Positions 7,332-16,719 of a stretch of DNA of 64,000 nucleotides are shown in pieces. Source of the stretch: Flavobacterium flabelliforme (GTDB lineage Bacteria; Bacteroidota; Bacteroidia; Flavobacteriales; Flavobacteriaceae); the NCBI RefSeq assembly GCF_017948675.1, contig NZ_JAGFBU010000001.1:1-64000 (forward strand), read 5' to 3'. The notes under the pieces were generated by a model. The model had not been told where the DNA came from, ran no database searches, and saw only the letters and a program-made list of their open reading frames with translations. The position numbers and the translations under genes were made by a program. How positions within the stretch are numbered: the stretch's first letter is position 1; each line of letters starts with the position of its first letter.

Positions 7332-9722
7332 ATGAAACGCACTATTAAAAAAGTCGCAGTAATTGGATCCGGAATAATGGGTTCGGGAATTGCTTGTCAT
7401 TTTGCAAACATTGGTGTAGAAGTTTTACTTCTAGACATTGTTCCAAGAGAACTAACGGAAGCGGAAGCTAAAAAAGGCCTAACTTTAGAAAGTAAGGTTG
7501 TTCGTAATCGCTTAGTGAATGAGCATTTAGCTAATTCATTAAAGTCGAAACCCTCTCCTATTTACAGTCAAAAATTTGCTTCTAGAATTACCACTGGAAA
7601 CACAACGGATGATATGGCAAAAATTGCTAGTGTCGATTGGATTATAGAAGTTGTTGTAGAGCGTTTAGACATCAAGAAAATGGTGTTTGAGCAAATTGAG
7701 AAGTACAGAAAACCAGGCACATTAGTAACTTCAAATACGTCTGGAATTCCTATTCATTTTATGAGCGAAGGAAGAAGTGAAGATTTTCAGAAACACTTCT
7801 GCGGAACTCACTTTTTTAATCCAGCACGTTACTTAAAATTATTCGAAATCATTCCTGGACCACAAACCTCTACTGAGGTTTTAGATTTCTTAACAGTATA
7901 TGGTGAGAAATTCTTAGGAAAAACTTCGGTTGTAGCCAAAGATACTCCAGCATTTATTGGAAATAGAATTGGGATTTACGGAATTCAGAGTTTATTTCAT
8001 TTGGTAAAAGAAATGGGATTAACCATTGAAGAAGTAGATAAGTTGACAGGTCCAGTTATTGGTCGTCCAAAATCAGCTACTTTCCGAACCGTTGATGTAG
8101 TTGGCTTAGATACTTTGGTGCATGTTGCTAATGGTATTTATGAAAATTGTCCAAATGATGAACAACATGAATTGTTTAAACTTCCTAATTTTGTAAACAA
8201 AATGATGGAAAATAATTGGCTTGGAAGCAAAACAGGTCAAGGATTTTATAAAAAAGAAGGAAAAGATATTCTTACTTTAGATTTAAACACTTTAGAATAT
8301 CGTGCGAATAAAAGAGCCTCTTTTACCACTCTTGAGCTAACAAAAACGATTGATAAACCAATTGACCGTTTTAAAGTTTTAGTAAAAGGAAAAGACAAAG
8401 CAGGAGAATTCTACAGAAAAAGCTTTTCTGGAATGTTTGCTTATGTATCCTACAGAATACCTGAAATCTCAGATGATCTATACAAAATTGATGACGCGAT
8501 GAAAGCCGGTTTTGGATGGGAAAATGGTCCATTCGAAATTTGGGACGCTATCGGTGTCGAAAAAGGAATTGAAATCATGAAGGCAGAAGGTCTAGAACCT
8601 GCTGCATGGGTAAATGAAATGTTGGCTTCTGGAAATAAAAGTTTCTATTCTATAAAAGAAGGCGCAACTTTTTTCTACAACATTCCAACTAAAGCGCAAA
8701 CTAAAGTTCCTGGACAAGATTCCTTTATTATTCTGAATAACATTCGCGAAAGCAAAAAAGTTTGGAGCAATAGTGGTGCAATTATTCAAGATTTAGGAGA
8801 CGGAATTTTAAATTTAGAATTCCAATCGAAAATGAATACTATTGGTGGCGATGTTTTAACAGCGATCAATAAAGCGATTGATTTGTCTGAAAAAGAATAT
8901 CAAGGATTAGTTATTGGTAATCAAGCAGCAAATTTCTCTGTTGGAGCTAATATCGGAATGATATTTATGATGGCAGTAGAACAAGAATACGATGAATTAA
9001 ATATGGCAATCAAAATGTTCCAAGACACAATGATGCGCGTACGTTATTCAGGAATTCCTGTTGTTGTTGCACCCCACGGAATGACTTTTGGTGGAGGATG
9101 TGAAATGAGTTTGCATGCTGATAAAGTAGTTGCTGCTGCTGAAACCTATATGGGATTAGTTGAATTTGGTGTTGGAGTAATTCCTGGCGGTGGAGGTTCG
9201 AAAGAATTGGCATTGCGTGCATCCGATTTATTCCATAAAAATGATGTTGAGTTGAATGTATTACAAGAGTATTTCTTGACCATCGCAATGGCAAAAGTAT
9301 CTACTTCTGGTTATGAAGCTTTTGACACAGGACTTTTACAACATGGTAAAGATATTATAGTGGTTAACAAAGACCGTCAGATTGCAGAGGCTAAAAAACA
9401 TGCATTGGTAATGGCTGAAGCGGGTTATACACAACCAATAAAAAGAACGGACGTGAAAGTGTTAGGAAAACAAGCTTTGGGTATGTTCTTGGTAGGAACA
9501 GACCAAATGGAAGCTGGAAAATACATTTCTGAACACGATAAAAAAATCGCTAATAAATTAGCCTATGTTATGGCCGGTGGTGATTTATCTGAACCAACAT
9601 TAGTAACAGAGCAATACTTATTGGATTTAGAACGTGAAGCTTTCTTATCACTTTGTACAGAAAGAAAAACGTTAGAAAGAATTCAGTTTATGTTAACCAA
9701 AGGGAAACCTTTAAGAAACTAG
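7332..9722 (+). CDS. fadN: FadN-type 3-hydroxyacyl-CoA dehydrogenase / enoyl-CoA hydratase
   Basis: A 796-residue bifunctional beta-oxidation enzyme. The NAD-binding dehydrogenase domain comes first (VAVIGSGIMGSGIACHF near residue 8, THFFNPARYLKL near 160), then two C-terminal dehydrogenase domains. An enoyl-CoA hydratase/isomerase domain lies near 485-690, with FSVGANIG, GGGCEMSLHADKVVAA and a glycine-rich VIPGGGGS loop. This order is that of Bacillus FadN, the reverse of E. coli FadB/FadJ. Downstream thiolase and acyl-CoA dehydrogenase genes reproduce the Bacillus fadN-fadA-fadE order, interrupted by one small gene. It should be cytoplasmic and act with FadA on straight-chain acyl-CoAs. The symbol is by analogy. 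Confidence 0.85.
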   Translation: MKRTIKKVAVIGSGIMGSGIACHFANIGVEVLLLDIVPRELTEAEAKKGLTLESKVVRNRLVNEHLANSLKSKPSPIYSQKFASRITTGNTTDDMAKIASVDWIIEVVVERLDIKKMVFEQIEKYRKPGTLVTSNTSGIPIHFMSEGRSEDFQKHFCGTHFFNPARYLKLFEIIPGPQTSTEVLDFLTVYGEKFLGKTSVVAKDTPAFIGNRIGIYGIQSLFHLVKEMGLTIEEVDKLTGPVIGRPKSATFRTVDVVGLDTLVHVANGIYENCPNDEQHELFKLPNFVNKMMENNWLGSKTGQGFYKKEGKDILTLDLNTLEYRANKRASFTTLELTKTIDKPIDRFKVLVKGKDKAGEFYRKSFSGMFAYVSYRIPEISDDLYKIDDAMKAGFGWENGPFEIWDAIGVEKGIEIMKAEGLEPAAWVNEMLASGNKSFYSIKEGATFFYNIPTKAQTKVPGQDSFIILNNIRESKKVWSNSGAIIQDLGDGILNLEFQSKMNTIGGDVLTAINKAIDLSEKEYQGLVIGNQAANFSVGANIGMIFMMAVEQEYDELNMAIKMFQDTMMRVRYSGIPVVVAPHGMTFGGGCEMSLHADKVVAAAETYMGLVEFGVGVIPGGGGSKELALRASDLFHKNDVELNVLQEYFLTIAMAKVSTSGYEAFDTGLLQHGKDIIVVNKDRQIAEAKKHALVMAEAGYTQPIKRTDVKVLGKQALGMFLVGTDQMEAGKYISEHDKKIANKLAYVMAGGDLSEPTLVTEQYLLDLEREAFLSLCTERKTLERIQFMLTKGKPLRN

Positions 9723-9735
9723 TATCAAGTAATAA

Positions 9736-9751
9736 GAATTAAGTATTAAGA
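9736..9751 (+). repeat. left inverted repeat flanking the S23-type gene
   Basis: GAATTAAGTATTAAGA ends one base before the ATG of the four-helix-bundle gene. It is inverted with one mismatch at 10128-10143, just past that gene's end, so the small gene is bracketed by a 16-bp inverted repeat. Confidence 0.5.
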
Positions 9752-9752
9752 G

Positions 9753-10133
9753 ATGCACCAATTTGAAAAATTAAAAATTTGGCAAAAAGCAATGGATGTA
9801 GCGGTTCATGTTTATGAAATTTCTTCGTTGTTACCCAATGATGAAAAATTCAATTTAATTCATCAAATAAAAAAATGTGCGGTATCAATTCCTTCAAATA
9901 TAGCTGAAGGATCTGGTAGAAATTCAGACAAAGAATTCATGCATTTTCTAGGAATTGCAAATGGTTCAACTTTTGAATTAATAACTCAATTAATACTTGC
10001 TAAAAGACTTAATCTTGTTAATGAAGATTTAATTCAACCAACTATTAATCAATTAGTAGAGGTTTCAAATATGAATTTTTCATTTCAAAGAGCATTAAAA
10101 GATAAAATAAACACAAAAATTGGAAAATCTTAA
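9753..10133 (+). CDS. four-helix-bundle protein, S23/IVS family
   Basis: A 126-residue helical protein of the family first named from ORFs in 23S rRNA intervening sequences. The hallmarks are FEKLKIWQKAMDVAVHVYE at the start, VSIPSNIAEGSGRNSDKEF at about residues 48-66, and the following helix FLGIANGSTFELITQL. Members form pentameric bundles of uncertain function. It sits 30 bp after fadN and 32 bp before fadA in the same direction, so it is presumably co-transcribed, though it has no known role in lipid metabolism. A near-perfect 16-bp inverted repeat hugs both ends, which suggests it arrived as a small insertion. Confidence 0.85.
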   Translation: MHQFEKLKIWQKAMDVAVHVYEISSLLPNDEKFNLIHQIKKCAVSIPSNIAEGSGRNSDKEFMHFLGIANGSTFELITQLILAKRLNLVNEDLIQPTINQLVEVSNMNFSFQRALKDKINTKIGKS

Positions 10134-10143
10134 TTCTTAATTC
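10128..10143 (-). repeat. right inverted repeat flanking the S23-type gene
   Basis: TCTTAATTCTTAATTC overlaps the last two codons of the gene and matches the reverse complement of 9736-9751 at 15 of 16 positions. Confidence 0.5.
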
Positions 10144-10165
10144 TCCAATCTTAATACAACCATTT

Positions 10166-11347
10166 ATGAAAACAGCCTATATAGTAAAAGCATACAGAAC
10201 TGCCGTTGGTAAAGCACCAAAAGGAGTTTTTAGATTTAAAAGACCTGATGAATTGGCTTCAGAAACCATTCAGTACATGATGAATGAGTTACCTGACTTC
10301 GACAAAACTCGTATCGATGATGTTATGGTAGGAAACGCCATGCCAGAAGCAGAACAAGGGTTAAACGTAGCACGATTAATCTCTTTAATGGGATTAAAAG
10401 TAGAAGATGTTCCTGGAGTAACTGTGAACAGATATTGTGCTTCTGGGTTAGAAACCATTGGTATGGCAACTGCTAAAATTCAATCTGGAATGGCACATTG
10501 TATTATTGCAGGTGGAGCAGAAAGCATGAGTTTTATTCCTATGGGAGGTTACAAACCGACTCCTGATTATGCTGTTGCAAAAGCGGGAAACGAAGATTAT
10601 TATTGGGGAATGGGACTTACAGCAGAAGCTGTTGCCAATCAGTTTAATGTTTCAAGAGAAGATCAAGATGAGTTTGCTTATCATTCTCACATGAAAGCTT
10701 TGAAAGCGCAAGCAGATGGAAAATTTGACAAACAAATCGTACCCATCACAATTGAACAAACATTCATTAATGAAAATGGTAAAAAGGAAACTAAATCTTA
10801 TGTAGTAAACAAAGATGAAGGTCCTAGAGCTGGAACATCTAAAGAGGCTTTAGCGGGATTAAGACCTGTTTTTGCAGCGGATGGAAGTGTAACAGCGGGT
10901 AACTCTTCACAAATGAGTGATGGTGCTGCTTTTGTTATGGTAATGAGTGAAGAAATGGTAAAGGAATTAAATTTACAACCAATTGCTCGTTTAGTAAACT
11001 TTGCTTCAGCTGGAGTTGAACCAAGAATCATGGGAATGGGGCCTGTAAAAGCTATACCTAAAGTTTTGAAACAAGCTGGAATGCAGTTAAAAGATATCGA
11101 TTTAATTGAATTAAACGAAGCATTTGCTTCTCAAGCAATAGCAGTAACACGTGAACTAGGATTAAATCCTGATATCGTAAACGTAAATGGTGGTGCAATT
11201 GCACTTGGTCATCCATTAGGTTGTACCGGTGCTAAATTATCGGTTCAATTATTCGACGAGATGAAAAGAAGAGGTAATAAATACGGAATTGTATCCATGT
11301 GTGTAGGAACAGGACAAGGTAGTGCTGGGATTTACGAGTTGATGTAA
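10166..11347 (+). CDS. fadA: acetyl-CoA C-acyltransferase (thiolase)
   Basis: A 393-residue thiolase that cleaves 3-ketoacyl-CoA to acetyl-CoA and a shortened acyl-CoA. The nucleophile is in VNRYCASGLETIG (Cys near residue 91), the His of NGGAIALGHPLGCTGAK lies near 350, and the second Cys is in CVGTGQGSAGIYEL at the C-terminus. Length and motifs are complete. It follows fadN, with the S23-type gene between, and precedes the acyl-CoA dehydrogenase gene, giving a fadNAE-like unit. A biosynthetic acetyl-CoA acetyltransferase is the alternative, but the context favours degradation. Confidence 0.9.
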   Translation: MKTAYIVKAYRTAVGKAPKGVFRFKRPDELASETIQYMMNELPDFDKTRIDDVMVGNAMPEAEQGLNVARLISLMGLKVEDVPGVTVNRYCASGLETIGMATAKIQSGMAHCIIAGGAESMSFIPMGGYKPTPDYAVAKAGNEDYYWGMGLTAEAVANQFNVSREDQDEFAYHSHMKALKAQADGKFDKQIVPITIEQTFINENGKKETKSYVVNKDEGPRAGTSKEALAGLRPVFAADGSVTAGNSSQMSDGAAFVMVMSEEMVKELNLQPIARLVNFASAGVEPRIMGMGPVKAIPKVLKQAGMQLKDIDLIELNEAFASQAIAVTRELGLNPDIVNVNGGAIALGHPLGCTGAKLSVQLFDEMKRRGNKYGIVSMCVGTGQGSAGIYELM

Positions 11348-11493
11348 TACCAATTTAAACATAAGTAAATTTTAGAAATTAAAGTTAGTTAAAAAATTAG
11401 AAAAGAAATAGTTGAAATATAGAACAGGACCTTTTTAAATAAGGATGGTTTTAAATATACATTCTATTTCTAAAATCTTTAAAAAATAAAAAA

Positions 11494-13284
11494 ATGAGCG
11501 ACAAAACAAGAGGAGGACAATTCCTAGTAAAAGAAACAAAGTGTGAAGATATCTTTACTCCAGAAGATTTCAATGAAGAGCAAATAATGATGCGTGACTC
11601 TGTAAAAGAGTTTGTTGATAAAGAATTATGGCCAAATAAAAATCGTTTTGAGAAAAAAGATTATGCTTTTACAGAAGAAAGCATGAAAAAAGCTGGAGAT
11701 TTAGGTTTCTTAAGCGTAGCTGTACCTGAAGCATATGGTGGAATGGGAATGGGATTTGTAAATACAGTATTAGTTTGTGATTACATTTCTGGTGCTACAG
11801 GTTCGTTTTCTACAGCATTTGGTGCGCATACGGGAATTGGTACTATGCCAATTACCTTATACGGTACAGAAGAGCAAAAACAAAAATATGTACCTAAATT
11901 GGCTTCTGGCGAATGGTTTGGTGCTTACTGTTTAACTGAACCTGGAGCAGGATCAGATGCTAATTCAGGAAAAACTAAAGCCGTTTTATCTGAAGACGGA
12001 AAATATTATTCGATCACCGGACAAAAAATGTGGATTTCGAATGCTGGATTTTGTTCTGTATTTATAGTTTTTGCACGTATTGGTGATGATAAAAACATTA
12101 CTGGATTCATTGTTGAAAACACTCCTGATAACGGAATTTCAATGAATGAAGAAGAGCATAAATTAGGTATTCGTGCTTCTTCTACGCGTCAAGTTTTCTT
12201 TAATGAAACTAAAGTACCGGTTGAAAACATGCTCTCTGAAAGAGGAAATGGTTTCAAAATAGCGATGAATGCTTTAAATGTTGGTCGTATTAAATTGGCA
12301 GCAGCCTGTTTAGATGCTCAAAGAAGAGTAATTAATAGTTCTGTAAAATACGCAAACGAAAGAATTCAATTTAAAACTCCTATATCTCAATTTGGTGCAA
12401 TTCGCTCAAAAATTGCAGAAATGGCAACGAGTTGTTATGCAGGTGAAAGTGCAACTTATCGTGCAGCTAAAGATATTGAAGATCGTATTACTATTCGTGA
12501 ACAAGAAGGTTCTACTCATCAAGAGGCAGAATTGAAAGGGGTTGAAGAATTTGCTATTGAATGTTCAATTTTAAAAGTAGCAGTTTCTGAAGATGTTCAA
12601 AACTGTGCTGATGAAGGAATTCAAATTTTTGGTGGAATGGGATTCTCTGAAGATACACCAATGGAAAGCGCTTGGAGAGATGCTCGTATTGCTCGTATTT
12701 ACGAAGGTACAAATGAGATCAACAGAATGCTTTCTGTAGGTATGTTAATCAAAAAAGCGATGAAAGGCCATATTGATTTATTAGGACCAGCTTCTAAAGT
12801 ACAAGAAGAATTAATGGGTATTCCTTCATTTGAAACTCCAGATTATTCTGAATTATTTGCTGAAGAAAAAGAAATGATTGGAAAATTGAAACAAGCATTC
12901 CTTATGGTAGCAGGTGGAGCAGTTCAAAAATACGGTCCAGATTTAGACTCACACCAACAGCTATTAATGGCAGCTTCTGATATATTGATTGAAATTTATA
13001 TGGCAGAAAGTACTATTCTTAGAACTGAAAAATTATCTAAAAAAGAAGGAGAATCAAAAGTTCAAGAGCAAATTGCAATGGCTAAACTTTATCTTTACAA
13101 AGCAGTTGATATCGTAACTCAAAAAGGAAAAGAAAGTGTAATTTCATTTGCAGAAGGTGATGAACAACGTATGATGCTTATGGGCTTAAGACGTTTTACA
13201 AAATATACTAATATGCCTAATATTGTTGCCTTAAGAGAAACTATTACTTCAAAAGTAGTTGCTGAAAATGCATATTGCTTTTAA
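11494..13284 (+). CDS. fadE: acyl-CoA dehydrogenase (FadE-type, long C-terminal extension)
   Basis: A 596-residue FAD enzyme that introduces the trans-2 double bond into acyl-CoA. The usual dehydrogenase core spans about residues 20-420: YCLTEPGAGSDANS near 150, KMWISNAGF near 178, FGGMGFSEDTPMESAWRDAR near 385 and IYEGTNEINR near 407, which carries the likely catalytic Glu. About 170 further residues form an extension like that of Bacillus FadE and mitochondrial VLCAD, which suggests long-chain substrates. It lies 146 bp after fadA and is followed by a strong terminator that closes the fad block. Confidence 0.88.
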   Translation: MSDKTRGGQFLVKETKCEDIFTPEDFNEEQIMMRDSVKEFVDKELWPNKNRFEKKDYAFTEESMKKAGDLGFLSVAVPEAYGGMGMGFVNTVLVCDYISGATGSFSTAFGAHTGIGTMPITLYGTEEQKQKYVPKLASGEWFGAYCLTEPGAGSDANSGKTKAVLSEDGKYYSITGQKMWISNAGFCSVFIVFARIGDDKNITGFIVENTPDNGISMNEEEHKLGIRASSTRQVFFNETKVPVENMLSERGNGFKIAMNALNVGRIKLAAACLDAQRRVINSSVKYANERIQFKTPISQFGAIRSKIAEMATSCYAGESATYRAAKDIEDRITIREQEGSTHQEAELKGVEEFAIECSILKVAVSEDVQNCADEGIQIFGGMGFSEDTPMESAWRDARIARIYEGTNEINRMLSVGMLIKKAMKGHIDLLGPASKVQEELMGIPSFETPDYSELFAEEKEMIGKLKQAFLMVAGGAVQKYGPDLDSHQQLLMAASDILIEIYMAESTILRTEKLSKKEGESKVQEQIAMAKLYLYKAVDIVTQKGKESVISFAEGDEQRMMLMGLRRFTKYTNMPNIVALRETITSKVVAENAYCF

Positions 13285-13315
13285 TAGCTAACAATTATAC
13301 TAATTCAAAATGCTG

Positions 13316-13355
13316 AAAAAACCGTCAAGTTATTTATAACAAGACGGTTTTTTTT
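13316..13355 (+). terminator. terminator closing the fad block
   Basis: AAAAAACCGTC pairs with GACGGTTTTTT around a 16-base loop and is followed by further T. It lies about 30 bases after the fadE stop. Confidence 0.85.
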
Positions 13356-13479
13356 ATATCAACGCTAAATCTTTTATTTAACTCAACTAAACCTTAAAAT
13401 AATAATTGAATAAATTTCTATTTGTAAAACTTTACCTCAACTCTAAATTTTCAAAATAAAATTTATCAAGAATTTATAT

Positions 13480-14001
13480 CTAATTACTCTTATTAACTAC
13501 GATTTTAGAAATCTCACCTTCGTAAGAAATAGAACTACGATTGTTACAACTAATTGTAAGTGTTGCGTTACCTTTAGAGAAAATAGACAACGATATCCTA
13601 TAAAAATCTTGATCTCCTTTTACTCTAGCTATTAACTCAAATACCTCTTTTACTTTTATTATTGAATATTCTATTGGTTTACCTTCAAAACTTAAACCCT
13701 TGTCTCTGCCATATCCTATTCCGCTATATCCTACTCCAAAAAATGGCATTTCGCTAGTAATAAAATCTGGTTTAAATTCGATATAATTGTTGTTGGTGCT
13801 TAAATCAATCGATTGGTATCCTTGCGGAAATGCTCTTCTTGCTACAAATTTAAATTCTTTTGAATTTACCAATTGGGTTATTTGGCTTACTATTTCCTGT
13901 TTAATATTTTCTTTTTGTTGTCTCCGAGTTGTTATTTGACTAAAACTAAATGCTACGAAAAACAATAAAAATACTGGTGTAATTATTTTTTTATGTATCA
14001 T
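13480..14001 (-). CDS. DUF4251-type exported protein
   Basis: Counted from the ATG at 14001, a 173-residue protein with a cleavable-looking signal (MIHKKIITPVFLLFFVAFSF, then SQ). The mature part has the layout of DUF4251 proteins of Bacteroidota: a helical QEIVSQITQLVNSKEFKF stretch, QSIDLSTNNNYIEF, a Gly/Tyr-rich middle (FFGVGYSGIGYGRDKGLSFEG) and a beta-rich end. It is probably periplasmic or outer-membrane associated; the function is unknown. An in-frame ATG 33 bases upstream adds a non-signal-like N-terminus, so the later start is preferred. It follows the META-domain gene on the same strand after a terminator. Confidence 0.7.
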   Translation of the reverse strand: MIHKKIITPVFLLFFVAFSFSQITTRRQQKENIKQEIVSQITQLVNSKEFKFVARRAFPQGYQSIDLSTNNNYIEFKPDFITSEMPFFGVGYSGIGYGRDKGLSFEGKPIEYSIIKVKEVFELIARVKGDQDFYRISLSIFSKGNATLTISCNNRSSISYEGEISKIVVNKSN

Positions 14002-14033
14002 AATTTTTACTTTTAAATTAAGTCCATTAAACA

Positions 14034-14066
14034 AAAAAAAAGATACTCGTTGAAGAGTATCTTTTT
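14034..14066 (-). terminator. terminator after META-domain lipoprotein gene
   Basis: AAAGATACTC and GAGTATCTTT form a stem with A and T runs on either side, immediately after the META gene on the minus strand. Confidence 0.75.
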
Positions 14067-14072
14067 TAAAAT

Positions 14073-14504
14073 CTATTTTTTTACAAAACGCATCATCTCA
14101 ACTTCACCCATTATAAAACTTAACGTTTTTCCATCTTCAGAAATAGAATAAGAATCAATTTTTTGAAGTGTAGATAAGTAAACACTTTCACCTTCACCAG
14201 AACAATATCTTTTTGTTAAAGCCATATTATCATTTTTAAAATTAATTTTATTTCCAACTACGTCTAATTTGCCTGAAAAACGATTACAACCAGTATTACC
14301 AGAGACTAAATCTGTTTTCAAATCAAAATTTACGGTTGGCTTTTCATCAGGATATAAACCTTGAAAAGCAATTCTAGGTCCAGAAATATAATTTAACTCC
14401 CATTCTCCTTGAAGCATGGTGGTGTTGGTGTTATCATTTTTAGCAGAATTACAAGAAACGAATGCCATACATGAGATAGCAAGCAATAGGATTAATTTTT
14501 TCAT
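14073..14504 (-). CDS. META-domain lipoprotein
   Basis: A 143-residue lipoprotein. The signal MKKLILLLAISCMAFVSC ends in a lipobox with Cys18. The mature protein is a single META (HslJ-like) domain: LQGEWELNYISGP, then NTGCNRFSGKLDV, MALTKRYC and the final strand TLSFIMGEVEMMRF. Related proteins are stress-associated envelope proteins; no enzyme activity is known. It is probably anchored in the outer or inner membrane facing the periplasm. Confidence 0.82.
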   Translation of the reverse strand: MKKLILLLAISCMAFVSCNSAKNDNTNTTMLQGEWELNYISGPRIAFQGLYPDEKPTVNFDLKTDLVSGNTGCNRFSGKLDVVGNKINFKNDNMALTKRYCSGEGESVYLSTLQKIDSYSISEDGKTLSFIMGEVEMMRFVKK

Positions 14505-14641
14505 TAGATAGTTTGTTTATTATTATTTTAAAATTGATATAAGGCAAGAACATTGCCAATTTGCTTTTTTATTTATTTATTTTCTTAAATTATCATACCT
14601 CTTTGAAAACCATTCGTTTAAAAAAGACTTCTTATTTTGTT

Positions 14642-15556
14642 TTATTTCTTAATTTCTAAAACTTCCGTGACAATACTCACTGCATAGGAATTTGGCGTGA
14701 TTTTATTTCCTTTTTCGTTAGAATAGACCTTAGTAAATTCAGCTCCAAAGTATAGTATAATAGCAGAGTAATATACCCAAATCAATATTATTATAACAGA
14801 ACCTGCTGCTCCATAAACAGTAGCTACAGTAGAACTTCCTAAATAAAAACCAATAGCAAACTTTCCAAACATAAAGAAAAACGAAGTAAAACTAGAGCCA
14901 ATCAAGGCATCTTTCCAAGCAATATCGCCGTCTGGTAAGGTTTTAAAAATGATAGCAAATAAAATTGTGGTTGTTGCAAACAAAATTAAAATGTTGAAAA
15001 TATAAAATATATACACAGCAGTATCCGGAAAGTAGATCACTAACCTTGCATTCATAACATCCATCACCGTATTGACCATTAAACTTACCATCAATAAAAA
15101 ACCTACTGAAGCAATCATAGAAAAAGACATCAATCTGTTTTTAACAAATTTCATAATGCCTTTATTAGGTTTGGCTTTTAATCCCCAGATATAATTAATA
15201 GAACTCTGTATTTCAGCAAAAACTCCAGAAGCTCCTATTAATAACATAATTCCACCAAATATTGCAGCAAAAGTATTGCTATCTGATAATTCTATGTTCT
15301 TTATAGTTTCCTGAATTTGAATAGCTGCTTTGTTACCAACCATACCGTTAATTTGACTGAAAAAACGTCCCGTAACTGCATCTCTACCAAAGAAAAAACT
15401 AAAAATAGATAATATAATAATCATTAAAGGAGGTAATGAAAATATAGTATAATAAGAAAGCGATGCACTTAGTTTTATGCCATTGTCTTTATCAAATTCT
15501 TGATAGGTTTGTTTTAATAAACCCCAAGTAGTTTTAAATACCTTCTTACTTTTCAT
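14642..15556 (-). CDS. YihY/UPF0761 (BrkB-like) membrane protein
   Basis: A 304-residue inner-membrane protein with about six transmembrane segments, starting near residue 30 (SASLSYYTIFSLPPLMIIIL). The family marks are that SASLSYYTIFSLPPL stretch, FGGIMLLIGASGVFAEIQSS, SSINYIWGLKAKP and IILIWVYYSAIILYFGAEFT near the end. Members were once called ribonuclease BN in error; their role is unsettled. No co-directional neighbour is close enough to suggest an operon. Confidence 0.85.
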   Translation of the reverse strand: MKSKKVFKTTWGLLKQTYQEFDKDNGIKLSASLSYYTIFSLPPLMIIILSIFSFFFGRDAVTGRFFSQINGMVGNKAAIQIQETIKNIELSDSNTFAAIFGGIMLLIGASGVFAEIQSSINYIWGLKAKPNKGIMKFVKNRLMSFSMIASVGFLLMVSLMVNTVMDVMNARLVIYFPDTAVYIFYIFNILILFATTTILFAIIFKTLPDGDIAWKDALIGSSFTSFFFMFGKFAIGFYLGSSTVATVYGAAGSVIIILIWVYYSAIILYFGAEFTKVYSNEKGNKITPNSYAVSIVTEVLEIKK

Positions 15557-15771
15557 ACATATATGTTTCTATTCTACAAATTCAAAATTACAAAAACCGC
15601 AGCTAGCAATTTGAAATATAATTTACATAATTCCTAACAATTACTAGCCTTAAATACCAATGATAATGTAAAGATTAAGTTAATTTTAAATGATTTAATC
15701 CCTACTAAAAAATTTATGTATAAATTTATGTGAAATATTTAAAGACAACTTTAAGAATAAATACACTACTT

Positions 15772-16548
15772 ATGGAAAACAGCAATACAAGAAGAAATTT
15801 TTTAAAACAAACAGCCATTTTATCAACAGGAACTATAATTGGATCCAGTTTATTTAATACTGCTTTTGCTTCCGAAAAGAATACAAATTCAGAGAAACAC
15901 ATTTTAGAGGCAGCAATCGTAAATGCCGAAGATATTTATACGCTTCCTAAATTAGCATACTCATATGATGCTTTAGAACCTCATATAGATGTTACGACTA
16001 TGGAAATTCACCACAAGAAACACCATCAGGGATATGTCACCAATTTGAATAAAGCAATTGAATCACTAGATAAAAATCTAATTGACCAATCAAAAACTTT
16101 AGAAAATATTTTTGAAAAAATATCAAAATTTCCTGATTCAGTAAGGAATAATGCTGGAGGACATTACAACCACAGTTTATTTTGGACATTAATGAAACCA
16201 AACGGTGGTGGAAATCCTAAAGGAAAGCTAGCCGAAGCTATAAACAAAGACTTTGGTTCTTTCGAGGAATTTAAAAAACAATTTAGTGATGCCTCGATGA
16301 AGCGATTTGGATCAGGTTGGGCTTGGTTAGTTGTTCAAGACGGAAAATTAGTAATTGGTTCTACAGCTAATCAAGATAATCCTTTGATGAGATTGCGCGG
16401 TAAAGGATTAAAAGGGAAACCTGTTTTGGCTTTAGATGTTTGGGAACATGCCTATTATTTAAAAAATCAAAACCGTAGAGCAGATTATGTTACTTCATTT
16501 TGGAATGTAGTAAACTGGGACGCTGCTGAAAATTTATTCAATTCTTAA
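15772..16548 (+). CDS. Mn/Fe superoxide dismutase with Tat-type signal
   Basis: A 258-residue superoxide dismutase counted from the ATG at 15772. The N-terminus contains TRRNFLK, a textbook twin-arginine motif, then a hydrophobic stretch and an AFA cleavage site, so the enzyme is probably folded with its metal in the cytoplasm and exported. The catalytic domain is complete: [32 protein letters not shown], and [19 protein letters not shown] with the metal-binding Asp and His. GGHxNH together with STANQDNP resembles the Mn-dependent branch more than the Fe branch. An ATG 42 bases upstream would bury the signal and is rejected. Typical cytosolic homologues are about 200 residues, and the excess is the leader and linker. 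Confidence 0.88.
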   Translation: MENSNTRRNFLKQTAILSTGTIIGSSLFNTAFASEKNTNSEKHILEAAIVNAEDIYTLPKLAYSYDALEPHIDVTTMEIHHKKHHQGYVTNLNKAIESLDKNLIDQSKTLENIFEKISKFPDSVRNNAGGHYNHSLFWTLMKPNGGGNPKGKLAEAINKDFGSFEEFKKQFSDASMKRFGSGWAWLVVQDGKLVIGSTANQDNPLMRLRGKGLKGKPVLALDVWEHAYYLKNQNRRADYVTSFWNVVNWDAAENLFNS

Positions 16549-16558
16549 ATTATATTTT

Positions 16559-16596
16559 GAGGCTCTAAATTACAAGAATACTTTAGAGCCTTATTT
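16559..16596 (+). terminator. terminator after superoxide dismutase
   Basis: AGGCTCTAAA pairs with TTTAGAGCCT (16582-16591) just after the stop codon. The T tract is weak. Confidence 0.6.
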
Positions 16597-16719
16597 AAAA
16601 AAAGAGTTGAAAAAATTATGAATTCATTGGTTTTACAAGATTATTTCTATGTTAAACTAAACTATAAAAAGTTACAGTGGGGCTAAAAATGTATAGCTTT
16701 GCATCACCAAATTAAAATA

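Noticed and set aside
9010..9294. Minus-strand ORF in the hydratase domain of fadN
   Set aside because: Antisense to a conserved domain. The His/Gln-rich composition is what an antisense frame of this coding region gives.
11403..11471. AGAAATAG/CTATTTCT pair in the fadA-fadE gap as a regulatory hairpin
   Set aside because: Only eight AT-rich pairs over a loop of more than 50 bases, which is expected by chance in this DNA.
15730..15771. Upstream ATG for the superoxide dismutase
   Set aside because: It would place 14 residues before the Tat motif, which is normally near the N-terminus.
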